From contig NZ_CP156060.1 in NCBI RefSeq assembly GCF_039778605.1, forward strand, positions 2,294,001 to 2,358,000: a stretch of DNA of 64,000 nt, read 5' to 3'. Positions 53,935 through 60,795 of this stretch are shown here, in pieces (the stretch's first letter is position 1; each line of letters starts with the position of its first letter). The notes under the pieces were generated by a model that saw nothing but the letters and a program-made list of their open reading frames with translations, made no database searches and was not told the origin of the DNA. Origin of the DNA: Flavobacterium sp. WV_118_3. Its GTDB lineage: Bacteria > Bacteroidota > Bacteroidia > Flavobacteriales > Flavobacteriaceae. A program made the position numbers and the translations under genes.

Positions 53935-55551
53935 ATGCGATCAATAATCTTTTCCATATCAGCCTTTTGTCTTTTGTTTTTGATGGTTTCCTGTGGTAAA
54001 AACAGTACCGAAGACAAGGATCATCTGGTTTTCCGTTATAACGAAAGTGCTAATATCAGCTCTCTTGATCCGGCTTTTTCCAAGAGTCAGGCGATAATCT
54101 GGCCCTGCAATCTTATTTTTAACGGATTGGTACAATTGGACGACAGCCTGCATATTCAGCCGGATATTGCCAAAAACTGGACGATTTCGTCCGATGGAAA
54201 AACCTATACGTTTACCCTTCGCAAGGATGTCTATTTTCATAAAAGTGCACTTTTCGGAAAAGACAGTACCCGAACCGTTACCGCTACTGATTTCGAATAC
54301 AGTTTAAAACGATTGCGCGATGAAAAAGTTGCCTCACCCGGTGGTTGGATTCTGCAAACCGTAGCCGATATCAAAGCTAAAAACGACAGCATCTTCGAAA
54401 TCACCTTACAAAAACCATTTCCGGCCTTTTTAGGATTGTTGTCGATGAAATATGCGTCGGTGGTTCCAAAAGAAATCGTCGAAACGCCAGGTTATGATTT
54501 CCGGGCCAAGCCTGTAGGAACCGGTCCTTTTCAGTTCAAATTATGGGAGGAAAACGTCAAACTGGTGTTGCGTAAAAACCCGTTGTATTTTGAAAAAGAC
54601 GAACAAGGTGTACAACTTCCCTACCTGGAAGCCGTTGCCGTTACCTTTTTACCGGACAAACAAAGCGGGTTTCTACAATTTGTACAAGGTAAGCTGGATT
54701 TTGTTTCCGGACTGGATCCTTCCTATAAAGACGAAATTCTGACTCAAAAAGGCGAATTACAGCCCAAATATCAAAACGATATTAATTTGATTACGGGTGC
54801 CTATCTGAATACCGAATACCTCGGATTCCGAATGGATGGTACCGATAAAACCATATTAGACAAGCGCATCCGCCAGGCGATGAATTATGGTTTCGACCGA
54901 AAAAAGATGATTCTTTACCTGCGTAACGGAATGGGAACACCGGCTACCAGTGGTATTATTCCGGCCGGATTACCGGGTTATGCCAATCTGAAAGGCTATG
55001 ATTACGATCTGCAAAAAGCCCGGAAATTAATTGCCGATTATAAAAAAGCGACCGGCAATCCGAATCCGACCATCTATTTGTCGACCAACGCTACCTATAT
55101 TGATATCACGGAATATTTACAACGGGAATGGCAAAAAATTGGTCTGAATGTTCAGGTCGATGTAACGCCTCCAGCGACGTTACGACAGGCCATTGCGACT
55201 GGAAAAGTTTCGTTTTTCCGCGCGAGCTGGATTGCCGATTATCCCGATGCCGAAAATTACCTTTCGTTGTTTTACAGTAAGAATTTTGCCCCTAACGGCC
55301 CGAATTATACGCATTTTAAAAGTCCTGCTTTCGACACTTTGTATGAAAAGGCATTTTTAGAAAACGATGTAACCAAACGAAATGAGCTGTACCGCGAAAT
55401 GGATGCGCTTATCATCGATGAAGCGCCAATCATTCCTTTATTTTACGATAGAGTCGCGCGATTCACCCGTAAAAATGTAGTCAATCTGGGAATTAATCCG
55501 TTAAACCTGCTACAACTGAAAAAAGTAAAAAAGCTACCGGATCATTCCTAA
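53935..55551 (+). CDS. ABC-type peptide substrate-binding lipoprotein (SBP family 5)
   Basis: About 538 residues from ATG 53935. The lipobox LMVSC gives a lipid-anchored Cys (MVSCGKN). The family 5 fold is visible from residue 30: SLDPAFSKSQAIIWPCNLIFNGLVQ (split as SLDPAFS and NLIFNGLV), then DGKTYTFTLRKDVYFH and VGTGPFQFKLWEE, and later SAPNGPNYTH-like KNFAPNGPNYTHFKSP. It binds oligopeptides for an ABC permease. No permease or ATPase genes follow, so it is an orphan binding protein here. It sits before the second two-component system. Confidence 0.92.
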   Translation: MRSIIFSISAFCLLFLMVSCGKNSTEDKDHLVFRYNESANISSLDPAFSKSQAIIWPCNLIFNGLVQLDDSLHIQPDIAKNWTISSDGKTYTFTLRKDVYFHKSALFGKDSTRTVTATDFEYSLKRLRDEKVASPGGWILQTVADIKAKNDSIFEITLQKPFPAFLGLLSMKYASVVPKEIVETPGYDFRAKPVGTGPFQFKLWEENVKLVLRKNPLYFEKDEQGVQLPYLEAVAVTFLPDKQSGFLQFVQGKLDFVSGLDPSYKDEILTQKGELQPKYQNDINLITGAYLNTEYLGFRMDGTDKTILDKRIRQAMNYGFDRKKMILYLRNGMGTPATSGIIPAGLPGYANLKGYDYDLQKARKLIADYKKATGNPNPTIYLSTNATYIDITEYLQREWQKIGLNVQVDVTPPATLRQAIATGKVSFFRASWIADYPDAENYLSLFYSKNFAPNGPNYTHFKSPAFDTLYEKAFLENDVTKRNELYREMDALIIDEAPIIPLFYDRVARFTRKNVVNLGINPLNLLQLKKVKKLPDHS

Positions 55552-55564
55552 TTCTTTCCCAAAT
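55545..55564 (+). promoter_or_regulatory. Tandem TTCCYAAWT direct repeat, 11-bp spacing, upstream of the response regulator
   Basis: TTCCTAATT at 55545 and TTCCCAAAT at 55556. The same two-copy arrangement occurs before the PepSY-like gene at 57609. A predicted OmpR-family binding site; not proven. Confidence 0.6.
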
Positions 55565-55575
55565 CGCGGATTAAA

Positions 55576-55605
55576 TTGCGTCCATTTATGTAATCATTAC
55601 CTTTG
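55576..55605 (+). promoter_or_regulatory. Promoter of the second two-component system
   Basis: A -33 TTG (55576-55578) and -7 box TACCTTTG (55598-55605), 19 bp apart. The -7 box ends 6 bp before the ATG at 55612, so the mRNA would be leaderless or nearly so. Confidence 0.75.
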
Positions 55606-55611
55606 AAACGA

Positions 55612-56283
55612 ATGAAAATCCTGATAATAGAAGACGAAAACGGACTTCGTGAAGTCATCCAACAATCGCTGGAAAAAGAAAAATTTATCGTAGAAACGGC
55701 TGCCAACTTTAACGACGGACTCGATAAACTGGGTTGTTATGAGTACGATTGCGTAGTCGTAGATATTATGCTACCGGATGGAAACGGACTCGATTTGATT
55801 TCGAAAATCAAAGCCTTACATAAAAAAGAGGCAATTATCATTATCTCGGCCAAAGACTCGGTCGACGATAAAGTCAAAGGCTTGGATATCGGTGCCGATG
55901 ATTATTTGAGTAAGCCGTTCCATCTGGCCGAACTCCATGCCCGAATCAAATCAGCAATCCGGAGAAAAAGCCATAACGGCGATAACCAGATTCATTGGAA
56001 CAACATTATCCTTTCGCCCGAACAGCGCACCGTTAGCGTAAACAATACCGAACTGACGCTCAACCGTAAGGAATTCGATTTGTTATACTATTTTATCACA
56101 AATCCAAACCGATTGATCAACAAAACTGCTTTGGCCGAATATGTCTGGGGCGATTATATTGATCAGGCGGATAATCTCGATTTTGTCTATTCTCAGATTA
56201 AAAATTTACGCAAAAAACTAAAAGATGCCGCAGCCGAAATCGACATTCAAGCGGTTTATGGCATTGGTTACCGAATGAGCTGA
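55612..56283 (+). CDS. OmpR-family response regulator (second system)
   Basis: A 223-residue regulator from ATG 55612; a TTG at 55603 is part of the -7 box and is rejected. The receiver has E7-D8, phospho-acceptor Asp51 in VVVDIMLPDG and Lys101 in LSKPF. The winged-helix domain ends VYGIGYRMS. The kinase gene begins 2 bp after its stop. The order (regulator first, kinase second) is the reverse of the first system. It is the likely binder of the tandem TTCCYAAWT boxes. Confidence 0.95.
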   Translation: MKILIIEDENGLREVIQQSLEKEKFIVETAANFNDGLDKLGCYEYDCVVVDIMLPDGNGLDLISKIKALHKKEAIIIISAKDSVDDKVKGLDIGADDYLSKPFHLAELHARIKSAIRRKSHNGDNQIHWNNIILSPEQRTVSVNNTELTLNRKEFDLLYYFITNPNRLINKTALAEYVWGDYIDQADNLDFVYSQIKNLRKKLKDAAAEIDIQAVYGIGYRMS

Positions 56284-56285
56284 TT

Positions 56286-57587
56286 ATGAAACTCCAGGTT
56301 TATACATTACGCTACCTTCTTATCGCCTTATTGGGCGTTATCGCGCTATGGGCGAGTTTGTTTTATATGGTCATTCTGGAAGAAGTCTACGATAATATTG
56401 ACGACGGACTAAAAAATTCCAAGTTACTGATCATCCGAAAAGCCCAACAAAGTCCGGAGTTACTCACCAATCACGAATCGGAAATCAACCAGTTTACGAT
56501 AAAACCGGTTCCGATGGGACGCTATATTGCCCGAAATAATCGCGACGATGACGATGATGACGATCATCAGAATGTGATCTACAATGATCATAAATACATG
56601 GAATACGACGATGATTACGAACCGGTACGCGTCCTAAAAACGGTTTTTATGGCCTCGGACGGCAATCCGTATGAACTTACAATCACCGCTTCGATGGTGG
56701 AGGAAGATGAATTAATGGAAGATTTGATGACTGCCTTAATCGCGCTTTACATTATGTTGGTCGTGAGCATTGTGATCATCAATTATTTTATCCTAAAAAA
56801 AGTATGGCGTTCGTTTTATTCGTTACTGGATAAACTGCGTCATTTTAAACTCGGAACCGGAACGGCTTTTACAGCTCCGCCTTCCCCTATCGACGAGTTT
56901 AAAATCCTCGGAAAAGAATTGGAAGCCTTATTAAAACGGAATGAAGCTACCTATGCGAGTCAGAAACAGTTTATCGAAAATGCGTCGCACGAACTACAAA
57001 CACCTTTGGCGATTAGTATCAACCGATTGGAGTTATTTGCCGAAAACAACACTTTAACGGAAGAACAAATGGATGCGGTCGGAAAAATAACCGATACGCT
57101 TTCCCGACTCGTAAAATTAAACAAGTCGCTTTTAATGCTTTCCAAAATTGAAAACAAGCAATTTCCGGACGAAACGGCTGTCGACTTTAACGAACTGACC
57201 ACGCAGGTTTTATCCGATTTTGAAGATTTTGCCGCTTTTAAATCGGTTTCGCTACAGATTATTCAGAATGAACCATTGGTTTTTAACATGAACAAAGGAC
57301 TCGCCCTGACTTTGTTAAGCAATTTGATCAAAAATGCGATTCTGCACAATCGTCCCGACGGTACGGTTACTATAGCTTTGTCTGAAAAACAACTGACAAT
57401 ACGAAATTCCGGTTCCGAAAAACCTTTGAATCCCGATTTTGTTTTTAACCGCTTTGCACGACATAGCACGAACGAAAACTCTACCGGACTCGGATTAGCG
57501 ATCGTAAAATCGATTAGTTCCAATTATAATTTGTATATTGGATACGCTTTCGACGGGGAACATGTATTTAACATCACTTTCCCATAA
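56286..57587 (+). CDS. Sensor histidine kinase with an Asp tract in the sensor domain
   Basis: A 433-residue kinase. Transmembrane segments lie at about 9-31 and 147-169. The periplasmic loop carries seven consecutive Asp at 87-93 and a second acidic patch EYDDDYE near 107-112, which could bind divalent cations or cationic peptides as the acidic patch of PhoQ does; this is inference. His235 in NASHELQTPL is the phospho-acceptor. ATP boxes are NLIKNAILH and GLGLAIVKS. The Asp tract is encoded by seven GAY codons, a slippage-prone repeat. Confidence 0.93.
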   Translation: MKLQVYTLRYLLIALLGVIALWASLFYMVILEEVYDNIDDGLKNSKLLIIRKAQQSPELLTNHESEINQFTIKPVPMGRYIARNNRDDDDDDDHQNVIYNDHKYMEYDDDYEPVRVLKTVFMASDGNPYELTITASMVEEDELMEDLMTALIALYIMLVVSIVIINYFILKKVWRSFYSLLDKLRHFKLGTGTAFTAPPSPIDEFKILGKELEALLKRNEATYASQKQFIENASHELQTPLAISINRLELFAENNTLTEEQMDAVGKITDTLSRLVKLNKSLLMLSKIENKQFPDETAVDFNELTTQVLSDFEDFAAFKSVSLQIIQNEPLVFNMNKGLALTLLSNLIKNAILHNRPDGTVTIALSEKQLTIRNSGSEKPLNPDFVFNRFARHSTNENSTGLGLAIVKSISSNYNLYIGYAFDGEHVFNITFP

Positions 57588-57608
57588 AAAATAAGCGCTT
57601 TTTATTTT

Positions 57609-57628
57609 TTCCCAATTGTTTCCTAATT
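57609..57628 (+). promoter_or_regulatory. Tandem TTCCYAAWT direct repeat upstream of the PepSY-like gene
   Basis: TTCCCAATT at 57609 and TTCCTAATT at 57620, 11 bp apart, just before a -7-like TAATCTTG at 57636-57643. It matches the pair before the response regulator at 55545. Confidence 0.6.
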
Positions 57629-57669
57629 CAGGTTGTAATCTTGTATCAAATTTTAAAATCAATTCGACT

Positions 57670-58122
57670 ATGAAAACAATATTGAATTTCCGATTAACCG
57701 CTATCGCGCTTTTTATGATCTTTTTAACCGGCTTTACCGCTCAGGCACAAAAAAGCAGTATTACTATGGCGCAATTACCAGCTAATGCACAGAATTTCCT
57801 GAAAAAACATTTTCCAAAACAAACGCCCAATTACATTCTAAAGGACGAAGAAACCTTTTCTCTGGACTATAAAGTACAGTTGGCCGACGGTACCGAAATT
57901 GAATTTGACCGTAAAGGAAACTGGGAAGAAGTGGATGGTAACCAAAATACCATTCCGAATAGCGTTGTTCCGGCACCCATTCTGACGTATGTTCAAACCC
58001 ATTATAAAGGTGCCGCAATCGTAAAAATCGACAAAGGAGCCTGGGATTATGAAGTAGATCTAAACAATGGTCTGGAATTAAAATTCAATTCCAAAGGCGA
58101 ATTTTTAAGAGTAGATGATTAA
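57670..58122 (+). CDS. PepSY-like domain periplasmic protein
   Basis: A 150-residue exported protein from ATG 57670 with a signal peptide ending GFTAQAQ. Two PepSY-like (BLIP-related, DUF2874) units follow: one near 30-85 with LPANAQNFLKKHFPKQ and a second near 95-150 with APILTYVQTHYKG and a matching VDLNNGLELKFNSKG strand. Such proteins often lie beside two-component systems in Bacteroidota and may bind peptides or modulate the sensor. It lies directly downstream of the kinase and shares its predicted operator. Confidence 0.87.
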   Translation: MKTILNFRLTAIALFMIFLTGFTAQAQKSSITMAQLPANAQNFLKKHFPKQTPNYILKDEETFSLDYKVQLADGTEIEFDRKGNWEEVDGNQNTIPNSVVPAPILTYVQTHYKGAAIVKIDKGAWDYEVDLNNGLELKFNSKGEFLRVDD

Positions 58123-58134
58123 TCAAAAATCATA

Positions 58135-58166
58135 AAAAAACCGAACTAAATGTTCGGTTTTTTATT
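58135..58166 (+). terminator. Rho-independent terminator after the PepSY-like gene
   Basis: A stem AAAAAACCGAAC / GTTCGGTTTTTT with a TAAAT loop; it isolates the peptide cluster from upstream transcription. Confidence 0.93.
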
Positions 58167-58205
58167 TTATCCGAATTTTGGTTTTAAAAACAAAGCTTGT
58201 AAATT

Positions 58206-58260
58206 GTAGTTCCTCAATCAAAAAGTGAAAATTCATTCTCCCTATAAAAGGTGGAACTAC
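58206..58260. repeat. Inverted repeat GTAGTTCC / GGAACTAC before the peptide cluster
   Basis: Perfect 8-bp arms at 58206-58213 and 58253-58260, separated by 39 nt, 80 bp before the precursor ATG. It could be an operator or part of a leader hairpin. No clean promoter was found; the nearest -7-like sequence is TTCATTTG at 58288. Confidence 0.45.
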
Positions 58261-58340
58261 TATCTCTCTCTGCATAAGCCCTAGTATTTCATTTGCCTTT
58301 TCGACTTTAATCATAATTATTAACACTAAACTATTTAAAA

Positions 58341-58604
58341 ATGAAAAAGTTAGAAAGTTTAAAAAATGACACGTTTGAAAAATTCAAAGGTAATACAGTT
58401 AAAAATCCATTGCAAATTTTAGGAGGGCTTATCGAACCAGAAGCCACCTGCTATAGAAATGCCCGATACACTGGTACAGATAGCTATGATTCCGAAACCT
58501 GTCCCACCGCCGAACCTTTACATCCTAACACAGCTCCGATAGATGGTGGTGCAGATATTGACTTTAAATTGACATCATGGGATCCGAGAACAGATTGGTA
58601 TTAA
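58341..58604 (+). CDS. Ribosomally made, post-translationally modified peptide precursor
   Basis: An 87-residue precursor. The leader (1-29) is MKKLESLKNDTFEKFKGN followed by LQILGG and ends in a double glycine at 28-29, the pattern of the TIGR04149-type peptide leaders common in Bacteroidota. The core (30-87) has Cys37 and Cys54, only one Lys (76), eleven Thr/Ser and ten or more Asp/Glu, a dense TGTDSYDSET segment at 44-53, and ends TDWY. Such acid-hydroxyl richness suits an ATP-grasp ligase that makes side-chain ester or amide rings. The secreted protein gene starts 5 bp after its stop. Confidence 0.87.
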   Translation: MKKLESLKNDTFEKFKGNTVKNPLQILGGLIEPEATCYRNARYTGTDSYDSETCPTAEPLHPNTAPIDGGADIDFKLTSWDPRTDWY

Positions 58605-58609
58605 AATGG

Positions 58610-59605
58610 ATGCGATGGTGCATTGGTTTACTGATATCATTTAATTGTTTTTCTCAAGGCAATTATTTTGAATATCACAAACTGATTAACAAAGCTGAAG
58701 AACAGTATTTTATAAAAAGTGATATTGACAGTACTTTTTATTTTTATAATAAAGTATTTACATCCTATAATTTTGTCTTTGTCAAAGATCTCGTAAATGC
58801 TGCACAAATAGCCTATTTCTGCAAGAAACCTTATCGGCAATACCTTGAACAAGGTTTTGAATATGGCCTTAAAATTGACCATATTCGTTACATTCCCCTT
58901 TTCAAAACAATCTATAAACAATTAAGTGCCGATACTAAACTAAAAAAAATATATTCTATTAAACGTCGGGATTATCTATCCCGTATCGATGTAAATTATT
59001 TGGATTATGTTTATACAGTAGGTTTTTGGGATCAAAGGGGACGATTTTTAGATCGAAAGGTATATGAAAAAAGAAAAAAATCAATTTTAATAACCTTAAC
59101 CGATTCGATCGTTAAAAAAGGATTTCCAGGTGATCGATTAATTGGTATTGCCGATTCGACAATTTTCAGACAACTAGGAAGCAAAAAGCCCAATTTTTAC
59201 GATAGGGTTAAACCTCATAAAGAATTATGGGATTATTTTTCCTGCAACGAACAGGAATTAACCGAAAAAATGATGGTTCTGGTTTTAATTAATAATTTTT
59301 CGTCTTATTATAAATTGAAAGAGTATTGGTTAACCGAAATAAAAAAAGGGAATATACATCCTCGGGATGTGGCATTGCTACATGACAACACCTATAGATC
59401 TTCTACGAATCCTGGTTTTTCAACACTTAAGGGTGTTTATCATACTAATCCGTTTGTTAGCTATGGTGAAAAATGGAAACGCAAGGATATTAATAAAATG
59501 AGACATGATTTATTTATGGTTGCTATGGAAGTAGATGAAAAAAAGAAAGAATACGAAAAAAAACACGGTTTTAAACTCTTTTGGGGTTTCTGGAATTGCC
59601 GATAA
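58610..59605 (+). CDS. Secreted protein of unknown function in the peptide cluster (possibly DUF6624-like)
   Basis: About 331 residues from ATG 58610, chosen because it follows the precursor stop by 5 bp and gives a signal peptide (MRWCIGLLISFNCFSQ). The first 130 residues are helical and Tyr/Lys-rich. The second half has a pattern that resembles DUF6624: WDQRGRFLDRKVY, then KGFPGDRLIGIADST and a later GNIHPRDVALLHDNT. No catalytic motif is certain. It ends in a basic segment and 4 bp separate it from the ATP-grasp ATG. Processing, export or immunity in the cluster is possible; I assign none. Confidence 0.7.
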   Translation: MRWCIGLLISFNCFSQGNYFEYHKLINKAEEQYFIKSDIDSTFYFYNKVFTSYNFVFVKDLVNAAQIAYFCKKPYRQYLEQGFEYGLKIDHIRYIPLFKTIYKQLSADTKLKKIYSIKRRDYLSRIDVNYLDYVYTVGFWDQRGRFLDRKVYEKRKKSILITLTDSIVKKGFPGDRLIGIADSTIFRQLGSKKPNFYDRVKPHKELWDYFSCNEQELTEKMMVLVLINNFSSYYKLKEYWLTEIKKGNIHPRDVALLHDNTYRSSTNPGFSTLKGVYHTNPFVSYGEKWKRKDINKMRHDLFMVAMEVDEKKKEYEKKHGFKLFWGFWNCR

Positions 59606-59609
59606 TCTT

Positions 59610-60614
59610 ATGAAAAAAGCTTCTATAATCATACAATCACAATCTTTTGACAGCAGTACCGACACGGTTTTAATGTGGCTATACTATTATGGGAACTTCA
59701 ACAAAATTCATTTATTTTTTAATGATTATGCCATAGAAAATTTTTCATTACTTTTTTCCGATCAAAAAAAGAAGGCAGTAAAAATTAACAATATCCCGAT
59801 AAATAAATGTTCTTTTTGGTATCGGAGAGGTGAATACAAAATAACATCTAATCACCGAAACAAATCGTTTCGAAAAAATCTGGAAAAGGTCGCTTTGGTT
59901 CCATTAATTTCATATTTAAATAGTTTTTTTCACTTCAACCTTATAAATCGATTTAATGACAATTTCATAAATAAGGTTACCGTTTTGGAACATTGTCTGG
60001 ATTTAAACATAAAAATTCCAAACACTTTGATCACAACTAATAGTGATGAATTGAATGTATTTCTTTCCGAAAATAAAATGATAATTACAAAATCGATTCA
60101 GAATCCATTTTTTTCCTTGAATATAAACCAAAACTACAAAGCTTATTTTTCGACTCCGACTCAATTAGTAACACTAAAAGATATCCCTAAAAGTAGTTGT
60201 TCGTTTTCGCCTTCTTTTTTTCAAAAGTATATCCCTAAACAATTTGAAATTAGAAGTTTTTACCTGAACGGTATTTTCAAAAGCATGGTCATTTTTAGTC
60301 AACAAAACGAAAAAACAAAAATCGATTACAGAAATTACGACCATAAAAATCCAAATCGTTGTGTTCCTTATATATTACCTAAAAAATTAGAAAAAAAACT
60401 ACATCAATTAATGTTGCGATTAAAATTGAATTGCGGCTCGTTTGACATTATCTACACTCCCGAAGGTGAGTATTATTTTCTGGAGATCAATCCTGTTGGT
60501 CAATTTCAATGGCTTAGTAGAAATTGCAACTATTCGATAGAAAAAACAATCGCTAAAACGATTTTAAAAAATGGAAAAAAAGATAAAAATTTATATTCAG
60601 CACTATATAAATGA
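59610..60614 (+). CDS. gwsG: ATP-grasp peptide maturase (grasp-with-spasm type)
   Basis: About 334 residues from ATG 59610, 4 bp after the previous stop. The N-terminal domain has the family pattern SFDSSTDTVLMWLYYYGN and FWYRRGEYK. The ATP-grasp fold follows: ATP-site IITKSIQN near 158, QKYIPKQFEIRSFYLNG near 205, and the metal site FDIIYTPEGEYYFLEINPVG near 278-297 with Asp279, Glu292 and Asn294. These ligases activate an Asp/Glu side-chain carboxylate with ATP and join it to Thr/Ser hydroxyl or Lys amine of a leader-bound peptide. GC is low (about 28% in one hand-counted line). The family name follows the TIGR04192 grouping. Confidence 0.88.
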   Translation: MKKASIIIQSQSFDSSTDTVLMWLYYYGNFNKIHLFFNDYAIENFSLLFSDQKKKAVKINNIPINKCSFWYRRGEYKITSNHRNKSFRKNLEKVALVPLISYLNSFFHFNLINRFNDNFINKVTVLEHCLDLNIKIPNTLITTNSDELNVFLSENKMIITKSIQNPFFSLNINQNYKAYFSTPTQLVTLKDIPKSSCSFSPSFFQKYIPKQFEIRSFYLNGIFKSMVIFSQQNEKTKIDYRNYDHKNPNRCVPYILPKKLEKKLHQLMLRLKLNCGSFDIIYTPEGEYYFLEINPVGQFQWLSRNCNYSIEKTIAKTILKNGKKDKNLYSALYK

Positions 60615-60795
60615 CAATCTAAAGGATTTGCCATTTATAGCGCGGTTTTGGGATATAGAGGTGATTCCTACGAAGTCTTCAAATCCGATAAATCCAATAA
60701 CATACGGTCATTTTAAAACGGAAGGCGCATATGCGATCCCTTTTTACAAACCTATTTCTAAAATTGTAATCTTGTCAATCCTAAATGAAGAATAG
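60571..60795 (+). CDS. 74-residue protein overlapping both peptide maturase genes
   Basis: A short gene in the +1 frame relative to the ATP-grasp gene: it starts 44 bp before the ATP-grasp stop and its own stop overlaps the SPASM start by 11 bp. The protein (MEKKIKIYIQHYINDN, later YGHFKTEGAYAIPFYKP, ending ILSILNEE) has no signal peptide, no Cys and no double glycine. The middle of the gene, 60615-60784, has no other frame, and the protein would otherwise leave a 170-bp gap in a tight operon. It may be a second substrate, a leader-recognition subunit or a scaffold. Its role is unknown. Confidence 0.7.
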   Translation: MEKKIKIYIQHYINDNLKDLPFIARFWDIEVIPTKSSNPINPITYGHFKTEGAYAIPFYKPISKIVILSILNEE

